From Actinoallomurus soli (lineage in GTDB: Bacteria > Actinomycetota > Actinomycetes > Streptosporangiales > Streptosporangiaceae): a stretch of DNA of 64,000 nucleotides. Below, piece after piece: positions 37,477 to 46,226 of the stretch. The position numbers were made by a program, and so were the translations under genes. The first letter of the stretch is position 1. The number at the start of each line of letters is the position of its first letter. A model generated the notes under the pieces. That model was not told the DNA's origin and ran no database searches. It worked only from the letters and a program-made list of their open reading frames with translations. The stretch lies in contig NZ_JAMXMV010000017.1 of assembly GCF_024055715.1 (NCBI RefSeq), forward strand, positions 116,415 to 180,414, in the 5' to 3' direction.

Positions 37477-38673
37477 ATGCGTCGTCCGGTTCCGCCGGTC
37501 CGGCGAGTCCAGGCGTCCGGCGAGTCGATGGGGGCGGGAGGAAGAGCCCGCGGTGGCGCCGTCGCGGTGCTGGCCGGCCGGGTCTTCGCGCATGCCCGTC
37601 CGTCGGACGCCTCCGACCTCGCGGCGCTCGTCGGCACGGGCGGCGGTCTGGTGCTGACCGGTGCCAACCCGGTGCGGGCGGCCCGGCGGTGCCGGGAGGA
37701 GCAGGCGTTCGGCGGCCCGATCCTGTTCGACCTCGCGGCGGCGGAGGCGAAGGTCGCCACCCGCGATCGCCCGTTCGACGACGGCGGCGACGGGCTGATG
37801 GAGATCACCCTGGAGGAGCGCGTCCAGGGGCAGATCGACGCGGGCGCGGACGCGGCGCTCACTCCCACCGGGTACCTGCGGGCGGCGGACTTCGGTGCCG
37901 TGGAGGCGGCGATCGAGGGCGCGGTCGGCCTGGGCCGCGACGACGTCATCCTGTCGCTTCCCCTGGACGCCGGATGGCTGGCGCCGGGGCTGATCGACAA
38001 GGCGATCGGCGTGCTCGCCCAGGCGCCGATCGCGAAGGCGGTGATGCTGGGCGGCCGGCCGGACCCGCCGCGGCGGATGATGAACGGCCTGCTCGGCCTG
38101 CGCCGCCTCGTCACCGAGGTCCCGGACGTCGCTCTGTTCCGTACGGATCTGGCGGGGCTCGACGCGGTGGCGCAGGGTTGCCTGGCCGCCTCGATCGGGA
38201 CCAGCGGCGCGCTGCGGCGGATCGTCCCGCCGGACGAGGCCGCGGTGTACGGACCGGCGAACGGGGACGACCGGTCGCCCGGCGTCCTGGTGCCCGACCT
38301 CCTCGCGTACGTGCGGGGCAGCGTGCTCGCCGAACGCTTCGGCGACCGGCCGGCGCCGCCGTGCCGCTGCGCCCGCTGCGGCGGCCGGAGCATCGTGAGC
38401 TTCCTCCGGCAGGAGGACTGGAAGGACGCGCGCCTGCACGGCGTCGCGGTCTGGACCGAGTGGGCGCGCAACCTCGTCCACCCCGACTCGCCGGACGGCC
38501 GTCGCCGTTACTGGCGGCGGCTCTGCCGGGACGCGATCGCCGCGCACGCCCGCTACAACACCTCCGTACGGGCGCGGGAGCCGGTGTTCGTGCCGCCGGA
38601 GTCGCTGTGGCTCTGGGCCGGTGAGGACACCGCCTCCGCGACGGCCGGGTGGGTCACGCCGGCGCGGCCCTGA
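37477..38673 (+). CDS. Unrecognised TIM-barrel-like protein with CxCxxC zinc motif
   Basis: A protein of about 398 residues. Alternating short beta strands and helices (GGGLVLTGANPVRAARRCRE, QIDAGADAALTPTGYLRAAD, DDVILSLPLDAGWL, VALFRTDLAGLDAVAQGCLA) suggest a TIM barrel. A CRCARCGG motif follows (near residue 310), then an aromatic C-terminal part with HGVAVWTEW. The CxCxxC after a barrel recalls the zinc site of tRNA-guanine transglycosylases, but catalytic motifs are not seen clearly, so function is left open. The start is ATG 37477 or TTG 37468. Its last 20 bp overlap the convergent gene. Confidence 0.65.
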   Translation: MRRPVPPVRRVQASGESMGAGGRARGGAVAVLAGRVFAHARPSDASDLAALVGTGGGLVLTGANPVRAARRCREEQAFGGPILFDLAAAEAKVATRDRPFDDGGDGLMEITLEERVQGQIDAGADAALTPTGYLRAADFGAVEAAIEGAVGLGRDDVILSLPLDAGWLAPGLIDKAIGVLAQAPIAKAVMLGGRPDPPRRMMNGLLGLRRLVTEVPDVALFRTDLAGLDAVAQGCLAASIGTSGALRRIVPPDEAAVYGPANGDDRSPGVLVPDLLAYVRGSVLAERFGDRPAPPCRCARCGGRSIVSFLRQEDWKDARLHGVAVWTEWARNLVHPDSPDGRRRYWRRLCRDAIAAHARYNTSVRAREPVFVPPESLWLWAGEDTASATAGWVTPARP

Positions 38674-39301
38674 GCGTTCGCAGGTGGAGCTCCTCGGCGA
38701 ACACCCAGCCGGCGGGCGTGTGCGCCCGGCTCCCGAAGGGTTCAGGGGGCACGATGACCTCGGTGCCGGCGACGAGCCCGACCCCCCAGTAGTCGGCCTC
38801 CGCCCGCGCCTCGCCGAGGTCGGCGGGCGGGCCCGGCAGGACGACCAGGCGCGCGCAGTACGCGCCGAACCGCCCGGCGCGGTCGAGGCCGGCCCGCCAG
38901 GACGCCGCCCGGACGATGGCGAGCTCGGGGCGCAGGGGACGCCGCAGCCGCCGTACGACGCCCGTCGGCGTGAGGTCGGCGCATCCGGGCGGGAGCTCGC
39001 GGACGGCCCGCCGCTCCCTGGCCGACAAGGCGGTCCAGGGGACGGTCGCCCCGGCCGGCAGCCCCAGCAGAACGTCGAGCAGGTCGGCGCGGGTCACGCC
39101 GGTCAGCCCGGCGGCCGCCCGCCGCCGCCGCTCCGCCTCGTCGGGAACGTAGGCCATGGTCACCTCGACGCCCCGCATTCGTACGTCGGCCAGCAGGGCC
39201 GCGGGCCGGACGGTGCTGGGGGGAAGGGCCGCTCGGGACCCGGTCGCCGTCATGGCGGACCAGCCTGCCATGAGTACGGGCGCGCCCGCGCCCCGGCTCA
39301 C
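38654..39301 (-). CDS. Hypothetical protein coupled to the SpoIIE phosphatase gene
   Basis: A 215-residue protein if the GTG at 39301 is used, which overlaps the phosphatase stop (GTGA); ATGs at 39271 and 39253 are alternatives without ribosome sites. The chain is Arg/Ala-rich with a helical middle (PDEAERRRRAAAGLTGVTRADLLDVL), then WTALSARERRAVRELPPGC and a beta-like end VGLVAGTEVIVPPEPFGSRAH. No family is recognised. Its 3' end overlaps the TIM-barrel-like gene by 20 bp. Confidence 0.55.
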   Translation of the reverse strand: MSRGAGAPVLMAGWSAMTATGSRAALPPSTVRPAALLADVRMRGVEVTMAYVPDEAERRRRAAAGLTGVTRADLLDVLLGLPAGATVPWTALSARERRAVRELPPGCADLTPTGVVRRLRRPLRPELAIVRAASWRAGLDRAGRFGAYCARLVVLPGPPADLGEARAEADYWGVGLVAGTEVIVPPEPFGSRAHTPAGWVFAEELHLRTLRAAPA

Positions 39302-40554
39302 CTGCGCCGGATGAGGAGCATGGCCGCGTCGTCGGCGATGCGGCCGCCGACGTGCCGGAGGACGTCGGCGCGCAGGTCTGCGAGCGCCTGTTCGGGATCG
39401 GCGGCCGTGAGCAGGTGCGCGCGCTCGGCCAGCGGGTAGAAGCGGCCCTCGCCGTCGCGGGCCTCGACGACCCCGTCGGTGTACAGCAGCATCTGGTCCG
39501 CGGGCGCGAACTTGATGCGGTAGGGGCGCGGGGCGGCGGCGCCGAGGTCGGACAGGCCGAACGGCGGAGCGACGTCGTCGGGTTCGGCGAACCGGCCTTC
39601 GCCGCCGCCGCGCAGCACGAACGGCGAAGGGTGACCGTAGTTGAGCAGCGTGACGATCTCGGCGTCGCCGAACTCGGCCAGCACGGCCGTGACGAACTTC
39701 TCGCCGGCGCCCTCCGCCGCCGTCCGCCCGGAACCGACCGCTCCCGCGCGCCCGGAGCCGGCCGCCGCCGTCCGCCCGGCGCCCGCCGCGGGCGGCCGGC
39801 CGGAGCCCTCCTGGACCGGACGGCCGGTGGGCTCCGCGCCCAGGCGGCGGCGCAGCGCGGCCTCGATGCGGGTCGCGACGCCGGTCAGGTCGGGCTCGTC
39901 GTAGGCGGCCTCACGGAACGCGCCGAGGACGTCCGCGGCCGTCTCGACCGCCTCCAGGCCCTTGCCCTGAACGTCCCCGACGATGACCCGGACGCCGTAC
40001 GGGGTGGGAGTGACCTCGTACAGGTCGCCTCCGATGCTGGCCTCCGCCGTCGCGGAGGTGTAACCGACGGCGACGTGGATGGATCCGACGCGCCGGGGGA
40101 CGGGGCGGAGCAGCACGCGCTGCGCCACCTCGGCCACGGACCGGACGTCGGCGAGGATGCGCTCGCGCTTCTTGCGGTCGGCGCTGGCCGCGACGCTCGC
40201 CGCCGCGACTCCGGCCATGGCGAGGAGCGTGAGGGTGTTGTGCCGGCGGCCGAGCGTGTGGTGGTGGTAGCTGAGAGCGGCGGACAGCGCCAGGGCGGTG
40301 AGGCCCACCAGCGCGGTGCGCCGGATCCCGCACCACAGGCTCGCGAAGGCGGGGCCGAGGACGAGCATCGGCCGGAATATGATGTCCGGGCTCGCCCAGA
40401 AGTCGACCAGGGCGACGAGCGCGAGCATGCCGAACGGCAGGGACCGCAGCAGCGGTCCGGGTCTCGAACGCGGTGTCTCGCTTATGGCGCACCCCCAGCC
40501 GATCGCCTTGCATTCGTGGGGAGAATAGCGCCGCCGGGCGGCCGGCTCCGTCAC
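39298..40554 (-). CDS. Membrane-anchored SpoIIE-type PP2C phosphatase
   Basis: About 418 residues. Three hydrophobic segments near the N-terminus (LLRSLPFGMLALVALVDFW; MLVLGPAFASLWCG; LTLLAMAGVAAASVAAS) precede a SpoIIE domain with IGGDLYEVTPT, VGDVQGKGLEAVETA, NYGHPSPFVL and YTDGVVEARD. An insert of about 35 residues rich in Ala/Gly/Arg (PPAAGAGRTAAAGSGRAGAV) interrupts the phosphatase domain. The membrane part resembles the streptomycete family that starts close to the first helix; the start is uncertain, GTG 40554 being the first in-frame candidate. Likely acts on a STAS protein. Confidence 0.8.
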   Translation of the reverse strand: MTEPAARRRYSPHECKAIGWGCAISETPRSRPGPLLRSLPFGMLALVALVDFWASPDIIFRPMLVLGPAFASLWCGIRRTALVGLTALALSAALSYHHHTLGRRHNTLTLLAMAGVAAASVAASADRKKRERILADVRSVAEVAQRVLLRPVPRRVGSIHVAVGYTSATAEASIGGDLYEVTPTPYGVRVIVGDVQGKGLEAVETAADVLGAFREAAYDEPDLTGVATRIEAALRRRLGAEPTGRPVQEGSGRPPAAGAGRTAAAGSGRAGAVGSGRTAAEGAGEKFVTAVLAEFGDAEIVTLLNYGHPSPFVLRGGGEGRFAEPDDVAPPFGLSDLGAAAPRPYRIKFAPADQMLLYTDGVVEARDGEGRFYPLAERAHLLTAADPEQALADLRADVLRHVGGRIADDAAMLLIRRR

Positions 40555-40854
40555 TTTCCGGCATGGCGGCCGTGGCGACGGATATGTCGTCCCGGCCTGC
40601 GGGCGACGTCGCGGGCGGATGTCCCCTGCGATATTATTGGATAGCCACTCAAAGGGGGATATTCGGTAAATATCGCTCGGTGAATAACGCGCGAACCAGG
40701 TGGATCCCGGGGCACTTCGCGGCTCGCCGCCGGGCAACCCCGTCGACCTGGGACGATGGCTCCGGGCCGATGGCGTCGCGGGCGTGCGTCACCGACTGTC
40801 GTACGCTCGTATTATCCTAACCCCCGACAAAGTTAGCTGAGAGAGGAATACCTC
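40555..40854 (+). promoter_or_regulatory. 300-bp AT-rich upstream region of lsr2
   Basis: No gene is supported. It contains AT-rich blocks (GATATTATTGGATAGCCACT near 40630; GGTAAATATCGCTCGGTGAA near 40665) and TATTAT at 40810-40815, a likely -10 for lsr2. AT-rich DNA here suits Lsr2 autoregulation. It also holds the start region of the divergent phosphatase. Confidence 0.5.
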
Positions 40855-41220
40855 GTGGCGACGAAAGTCGTAATGGTGGATGATTTGGATGGGCATGACG
40901 GCGAAGACGTCGCCAAGCGGGATTTCGAGGTTTCTGGCGTAACGTACACCATCGATCTCGGCGATGAGAACTTCAAGCGTCTCGAAGAGCTCCTCGGAGA
41001 GCTCGCGCCGTATATCGAGAAGGCGGCCAAGGTCCGCCAAGCGGGCCGGGCCCGTAAGAGCGCGTCGGACACGGCGCCGCGCCTGCGCGGCTACTCCAAC
41101 AGCGACGTACGCGAATGGGCCGTCGCCGAGGGCATCGAGGTGAGCGAGCGGGGCAAGATCGCCGACGAGGTCTACGAGAAGTTCATCGAGGCCCACCCGG
41201 ACGCCAAGCCGGAGGAGTGA
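40855..41220 (+). CDS. lsr2: Lsr2 nucleoid-associated protein
   Basis: A 121-residue Lsr2. The N-terminal oligomerisation domain has VTYTIDLGDENFKRLEELLGELAPYIEKA (in part); the linker is basic (RQAGRARKSASD); the C-terminal DNA-binding domain is YSNSDVREWAVAEGIEVSERGKIADEVYEKF (in part). The minor-groove loop that is RGR in the mycobacterial protein reads RGK here. GTG start with AGAGAGGA 7 nt upstream. Lsr2 silences AT-rich, often foreign, DNA; this window has such DNA at 34-36 kb. Confidence 0.95.
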   Translation: MATKVVMVDDLDGHDGEDVAKRDFEVSGVTYTIDLGDENFKRLEELLGELAPYIEKAAKVRQAGRARKSASDTAPRLRGYSNSDVREWAVAEGIEVSERGKIADEVYEKFIEAHPDAKPEE

Positions 41221-41286
41221 CACGGCGCCGGCGGCCCGTTCGAGACCGACGGCGCCTCTCGAGGGCCACCTCCCGCGAGTCGTCCC

Positions 41287-44200
41287 TCAGAAGGTCGCCG
41301 GCGGGCCGAGGTTCCCGGCGTCGTCGACGGCCTGCACCACGACCTTCCGCGCGCCGGCCGGGATCGTGAGACTCTGCCGGCCGCCCGCGTCCACGGTCGC
41401 CGTGACGGTGGAGATCTTGCCGTCGGCGTCGACGCGGTAGGTCGCGGCGCGGCCGGCGTACCCGTCGTCGCCCGGCGCGGCGAAGCTCACGGTCGTGCCG
41501 TCCTGGCGAAGGTCGCGCAGGGCGCCGGGTGGACGGGTGTCCGTCCCGTACCGCCCGGTGCGCCGCTGATCGTGGTGGTAGGTCCATGACTCGGCGTCCG
41601 GTTTGCCGTCGGTCTTCCAGGCGAACAGATAACCCTCGCGCGTGGTCGTCACCAGGTCCGTGCGGCCGTCGCCGTCCAGGTCGCCGGCGGACGGGGAGAA
41701 CAACGTCCACCCGCCGGTGAACTTCGGGAAGCCGGCGGCCTGGCCGGATGGCGTGAACGCGTGGATCGTCGAGGTGTCCCCGCCGTCGACGACCTCGGCC
41801 TTGCCGTCCCCGGTGACGTCCGTGATCAGCGGCGCGCCGAGGAAGTCCAGGCCGGTCCGCGCGTGCGGGTATCCCGAGACCGGGAGCGTGGTCGCGGCGT
41901 CGTAGCCGCGCTCGTAGTTGGCGATGGCGGTGCCGCTGCCGGGGTACAGCAGCGCGGCGATCAGCGACACCGCGCCCGACCCGGACTCGGCGTACCCGAG
42001 CCGCCCGGCGTCGCCGAACCGCCCGAACGCCCCGCTCGTCGTGAACGACGCGGGCAGGTCCACCGCCGGGGTCGGCGACGAGCCGGTCAGCAGCGCCCGT
42101 ACGGCCGCCGCGTCGTGGCTCAACAGGGCGGACGCCGGGTTGTTGAGCGGCCCGTAGGCACCCCGGATCGTACCGTCGCCGCCGATGAGGAAGGTCGCGG
42201 AGAACGACGGGCCGGTGGCGACCTCGTCCTTGCCGTCGCCGTCCACGTCGGCGACCGCCGGGCTGTTCGCCGCCTCGGTGATGAACTCCTGCGCGCTGCC
42301 GTAGTACGTGATGATCGACGGCACCCGCACCGGCCAGCCCTTCACCGGCGAGCCGTCGGCGTGGTACGCGTACACGTAGTTCGCGCCGAGCGCCTGGATG
42401 CCCGCCCCGTGGCTCTCGGAGTGCTGGGAGCGCACCACGATCTCCGGTGTGTGGTCGCCGTCGAGGTCGGCCACGGCGGGGGTGGCGTCGAGCTTCGCGT
42501 CGTCGATCGCGGTGAGCCCCGAGGCCGGTTTCGGCGGGTCCGCCACGGTCACCGGCCAGCCGGGGACGTCCGAGCCGTCCGCGTGCCAGGCGTGCAGCCG
42601 CCCGTCCCAGCCGGCCTGCACGATCTCCAGGCCGGGCTTGCCGTCCAGGTCGACGAGGACGGGACAGGCGGTCGCGCCCTGGTGAGGGAGGCGGGTGTAG
42701 GGCAGCGCGGGCCGGGGGATCGCGGGTTTGCTCACGCCCGCGTCCAGGGTCTTGGGCCAGCCGGGCAGGAGCCTTCCCTGGGCGTCGAAGACGTACGTCC
42801 GGCCGGTCGTGCTGGTCACCACGACCTCCTGGCGCCCGTCGTGGAACAGGTCGCCGACGGCCACCGGGGCGATGATCGGCTCATGGCCCGGGTCGAAGCC
42901 GGGGATCCGGGCCGATTCGGTGTTCGTCGTCACGGGCCAGCCGGACAGCTCCCTGCCGCTCACCCCGTCGATGGCGTGCACCCGGCCGTCGGCGTCGCCG
43001 AACACGATGGCCTGGTGGCCCGAGCCCTGCAGGTCCGCGAGCGCGGGCTGGCTCTCCCCGCCGATCCCGAAGCGCTGCGGGAACCCCGCCCGCAGCGTGT
43101 CGTCGTGGTGGACGGCGATGGCGCGGCGCTCCTCGCCCATCCGGCCCGCGTCGTCCCACACGCGCAGCCGCAGGGTGACGGTGTACTGCTCGGTCGCCGA
43201 CAGCTCCTTGTCGTCGGGCATCGCGTACGCCTTGTCCCAGAAGGACTGCGGCAGCCGGCTCAGGTCGAGCGTGCCCACCTTGCCGTCGTACGTCCCGGTG
43301 CCCTGCCCCGTGCCGGCCTCGATGAACGCCGAGTCGGCGGGCTCGATGCCCGGCGCGAACTCCAGTCGATAATGGAAGCTCCCGGCGCGGGAGGCGTCCA
43401 CGTGCCCGGTGACCGGCACGGAGGAGGTCGTCGCCGGGTCGTACAGGGAGTACCAGTCCGGGCTCTCGATCCAGGTCGCGGGCGGGATGTCGCCCTTGGC
43501 GACCGCGGCGAGGGCCTTGGCGGCGTTCGGGCGGCCGTAGCCGTATTGCCGGTCCCATCCCGGCCGTCCGGGCCAGCCCAGGCCCGCGTCGTCGACGTCG
43601 CTCGCGGTCGCGCGCAGCACCTGCACCGCCTCGGCGTTGGTCAGCGGCCGGTCGATCTTCTTCTCCTTCGCGGCCTGCGCGCCGTAGGAGAGCAGCAGGC
43701 CGAACAGCCCGCCGGTCGTCGGGGTCGACTCGGACGTCGAGCCGCCCTGCGTGGCCACCGAGAACATCGCCTTCGCGCCGAACGACGTGAGGTTGGAGCG
43801 CTCGCGGTAGGTGTTCGTCAGCGTGTTGGCCAGGACGCCCGGCGCGCCCGCGGCGTTGGCGACCAGGCCGTTGCCGGGGATGACGTGCGGCCAGAACATA
43901 CCGCCCTGGTGGTCCGTGGAGTCGAAGTCGTTGCTGGACTCCACCATGACGACGCCGTCGTTCCAGAACTTGTCCACGGCGCGGCGCATCGCGGAGGAGT
44001 ACCCCAGGTCCGCCGTCGTGCTGACGATGACCTTGGCTCCGGCCCGGCCCGCGTACAGCCACGCGGCCGCGAGGTCGTCCGTACGGTCCAGCGCCTCGTC
44101 GCCGGCGCGGACCGGCAGCAGCCGGCACTTGGGACAGATGCCGACGCCGAACTTCCCGTTGTCGGCCTGCGCGGCCGCGACCCGCTGCTGGTCGTTGGCG

Positions 44201-44829
44201 TGGCCGTACGTGGAGTCGGGCGTCGCGGGGTCGTTCTGGTCGTCGTAGAAGTCCCAGCCGGAGATGTCGTCGGTGAACCCGTTCCCGTCGTCGTCCTTGC
44301 CGTCGGAGAACGCGACGATGAGGTCCTCCGGGTCGATGACGCCGTTGCCGTTCGTGTCGTGCACGCGTGGGTCGTCGGCGTAGTCGGCGGCGGTGACCGC
44401 GCCGTCCCCGTCCCGGTCGTAGGTGTCCGACCCGGCGGGTTTCGGCAGCTCGCCGGTGTTCAGGAAGACCTTGTTCGCGAGGTCGGCGACGTCCCCGTTG
44501 TGCCAGTTGATCCCGCCCTCGACGTAGGCGATCACCGTGTCCGGTGATCCGGTCGTGTAGTCCCGCCAGGCCGCGTCGACCGACATCCCGGCGGCCTTCT
44601 CCGGGTCCTTGGCGAGGGGCGTGCACTTCGGGATGAAGGAGTAGAGGTTGTGCTGCTGCCCGCCCGGCGCGGCCGTGGTGAGACAGCTCACCGGCGCGCC
44701 GTTCTCCACGGGCGCGTAGTCCGGGTCGTTGGGCGGCCCGGCGGGGAACACGTCCGCCGCCGCCGGCCGGGCGAGCATGATCAGCAGGGCGGGTACGACG
44801 GCGCATACGACGGCCGGGAGACGCCTCAC
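41287..44829 (-). CDS. Large secreted subtilase-like protein with FG-GAP repeats
   Basis: A 1180-residue protein with a signal peptide (cleavage after ARPAAA, about residue 25). A peptidase S8-like region covers about 80-430: the usual Asp is Glu104 (VIAYVEGGINW), His210 sits in STYGHANDQ rather than HGTH, and Ser366 in GSTSESTP. Two EF-hand/dockerin-like calcium loops are inserted (DRDGDGAVTAADY, 138-150; DTNGNGVIDPED, 158-169). FG-GAP/VCBS blade repeats follow from about 575 to 1080 (VADLDGDHTPEI, VADVDGDGKDEV, AGDLDGDGRTDL). The C-terminal about 90 residues look like a fibronectin-III module. ATG 44829. Whether it is an active protease is doubtful. Confidence 0.85.
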   Translation of the reverse strand: MRRLPAVVCAVVPALLIMLARPAAADVFPAGPPNDPDYAPVENGAPVSCLTTAAPGGQQHNLYSFIPKCTPLAKDPEKAAGMSVDAAWRDYTTGSPDTVIAYVEGGINWHNGDVADLANKVFLNTGELPKPAGSDTYDRDGDGAVTAADYADDPRVHDTNGNGVIDPEDLIVAFSDGKDDDGNGFTDDISGWDFYDDQNDPATPDSTYGHANDQQRVAAAQADNGKFGVGICPKCRLLPVRAGDEALDRTDDLAAAWLYAGRAGAKVIVSTTADLGYSSAMRRAVDKFWNDGVVMVESSNDFDSTDHQGGMFWPHVIPGNGLVANAAGAPGVLANTLTNTYRERSNLTSFGAKAMFSVATQGGSTSESTPTTGGLFGLLLSYGAQAAKEKKIDRPLTNAEAVQVLRATASDVDDAGLGWPGRPGWDRQYGYGRPNAAKALAAVAKGDIPPATWIESPDWYSLYDPATTSSVPVTGHVDASRAGSFHYRLEFAPGIEPADSAFIEAGTGQGTGTYDGKVGTLDLSRLPQSFWDKAYAMPDDKELSATEQYTVTLRLRVWDDAGRMGEERRAIAVHHDDTLRAGFPQRFGIGGESQPALADLQGSGHQAIVFGDADGRVHAIDGVSGRELSGWPVTTNTESARIPGFDPGHEPIIAPVAVGDLFHDGRQEVVVTSTTGRTYVFDAQGRLLPGWPKTLDAGVSKPAIPRPALPYTRLPHQGATACPVLVDLDGKPGLEIVQAGWDGRLHAWHADGSDVPGWPVTVADPPKPASGLTAIDDAKLDATPAVADLDGDHTPEIVVRSQHSESHGAGIQALGANYVYAYHADGSPVKGWPVRVPSIITYYGSAQEFITEAANSPAVADVDGDGKDEVATGPSFSATFLIGGDGTIRGAYGPLNNPASALLSHDAAAVRALLTGSSPTPAVDLPASFTTSGAFGRFGDAGRLGYAESGSGAVSLIAALLYPGSGTAIANYERGYDAATTLPVSGYPHARTGLDFLGAPLITDVTGDGKAEVVDGGDTSTIHAFTPSGQAAGFPKFTGGWTLFSPSAGDLDGDGRTDLVTTTREGYLFAWKTDGKPDAESWTYHHDQRRTGRYGTDTRPPGALRDLRQDGTTVSFAAPGDDGYAGRAATYRVDADGKISTVTATVDAGGRQSLTIPAGARKVVVQAVDDAGNLGPPATF

Positions 44830-44947
44830 GGGGGACCACCTCGATCAGTTGACCGCGTGGATCACTGTCCGCCAACAGCCGGGTGATGAGTAGCCCTCTG
44901 ACCAGATGAGGACATGAGTTTTTCTCGCGTTAGCGCAGACGCGAGAA

Positions 44948-44975
44948 GGCCGGGCCCGCCGCGACGGACCCGGCC
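44948..44975 (-). terminator. Hairpin downstream of the SRPBCC gene
   Basis: GGCCGGGCCC and GGACCCGGCC pair at 9 of 10 positions with an 8-nt loop, 53 bp after the SRPBCC stop on the minus strand and ahead of the subtilase start. Confidence 0.55.
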
Positions 44976-45027
44976 CTGCTCGAGGATCATGACTCCGTGC
45001 CGTCCGGCGACGGCCCGGAGGCGGACG

Positions 45028-45489
45028 TCACTGGTCCGGGCGGTCGACGTTGCCGCGCCAGGCGCCGGTCTCGCTGCCGCGCTCCTCGATGAACTCCTTG
45101 AAGCGCTTGAGGTCGTTCTTCGCCCGGTGCTTGACCATTCCGGTCTTGTCGGCGACGTTCTCGAGGAAGCCCTCGGGCTCGACCTCCAACTGCAGGGCGA
45201 CCCGGGTGTTGTCGTCGTCGAGCCGATGGAAGGTCACCACGCCGGCGTTCTTGGGCTCCTCCACCGAGGTCCAGGCGATGCGCTCGTCGGGACGCTGCTC
45301 GGTGATCTGCGCGTCGTACTCGCGGGTCGCGCCTGCGACCTTCACCTTCCAGTGCGTGAGCGTGTCGTTGACCTGCCGGATCTCCTCCACGCCCTCCATG
45401 AACTGCGGGAAGTCCTCGAACTGGGTCCACTGGTTGTACGCCGTGTGAACCGGGACGTGGACGTCGATGCTCTCCATGACACTGCTCAT
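45028..45489 (-). CDS. SRPBCC-family (polyketide cyclase/dehydrase-like) protein
   Basis: A 153-residue START/Bet v1-like fold: SIDVHVPVHTAYNQWTQFEDFPQFM at the N-terminus, VEEIRQVNDTLTHWKVKVAG, and the C-terminal long helix TGMVKHRAKNDLKRFKEFIEERG. The family binds hydrophobic ligands; this subgroup is a general stress-type protein of unknown ligand in actinomycetes. AAGGAG lies 9 nt before ATG 45489. It is flanked by unrelated genes. Confidence 0.85.
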   Translation of the reverse strand: MSSVMESIDVHVPVHTAYNQWTQFEDFPQFMEGVEEIRQVNDTLTHWKVKVAGATREYDAQITEQRPDERIAWTSVEEPKNAGVVTFHRLDDDNTRVALQLEVEPEGFLENVADKTGMVKHRAKNDLKRFKEFIEERGSETGAWRGNVDRPDQ

Positions 45490-45600
45490 CGTCCATCTCC
45501 TTCGCAGTCGTTTTCCGGTCAGGTGCCTCCGCTACCCGGTGAAACAGCACATAAACGAGTGTCCGATCCGGCCGGCCCTCCGATCCGAGATCATCGATCG

Positions 45601-46209
45601 ATGACCCACACCGACGATCACGACTACTGGAACCACAACACCCACTACCACCGGTTGGTGCTCGACGCGATGCCCGACCCGTGCGAGGCGGCGCTGGACG
45701 TCGGGTGCGGTGAGGGGCTGCTCGCCCGCCGGCTCGCGACCCGGGCGCGCCGGGTCACCGGGGTCGACCGCTCGGCGGAGATGATCCGGCGGGCGCGCGA
45801 ACGCGCCGGCGCGTCCGGCGGCCTGGAGTTCGTGGCGGCCGACTTCCTCCGGCACCCGTTCCCCGAGGGCGCGTACGACCTGGTCTGCTCGGTGGCGGTG
45901 ATCCACCACATGGACTTCACGAGCGCGCTGACACGGATGGCGGATCTGCTGCGCCCCGGCGGGACCCTGGTGGTCGTCGGCCTGGCCCGCAACCGTACGC
46001 CTCTGGACTGGGCGCGCGACGTCGCGGTCCTGCCGGCCGTCATGGTCGTCGACCGCGTCCGCGGCAAGGCGGATCCGGCGGGCATGCCGATGGCGGACCC
46101 GGAGATGAGCTGGGGCCAGGTGCGCAGGGAGGCCCTGCGGCTGCTGCCCGGCGCCCGCTTCCGGCGGCACCTGTACTGGCGCTACTCGGTCCGCTGGCGC
46201 AGGCCCTGA
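45601..46209 (+). CDS. Class I SAM-dependent methyltransferase
   Basis: A 202-residue methyltransferase. Motif I ALDVGCGEGLLARRLA, motif II VTGVDRSAEMI, motif post-II LEFVAADFLRHPFPEGAYDLV, then VAVIHHMDF. It belongs to the ubiquinone/menaquinone-biosynthesis-like (UbiE-like) small-molecule group. ATG 45601; the ribosome site is weak. It is divergent from the SRPBCC gene and convergent with the acyl-CoA ligase gene (17-bp gap). Confidence 0.85.
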   Translation: MTHTDDHDYWNHNTHYHRLVLDAMPDPCEAALDVGCGEGLLARRLATRARRVTGVDRSAEMIRRARERAGASGGLEFVAADFLRHPFPEGAYDLVCSVAVIHHMDFTSALTRMADLLRPGGTLVVVGLARNRTPLDWARDVAVLPAVMVVDRVRGKADPAGMPMADPEMSWGQVRREALRLLPGARFRRHLYWRYSVRWRRP

Positions 46210-46226
46210 CCGACGAGCGTCCGCGA

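Noticed and set aside
41761..44547. 928-codon open frame opposite the subtilase/FG-GAP gene
   Set aside because: Shadow frame caused by high GC; no motif or start signal.
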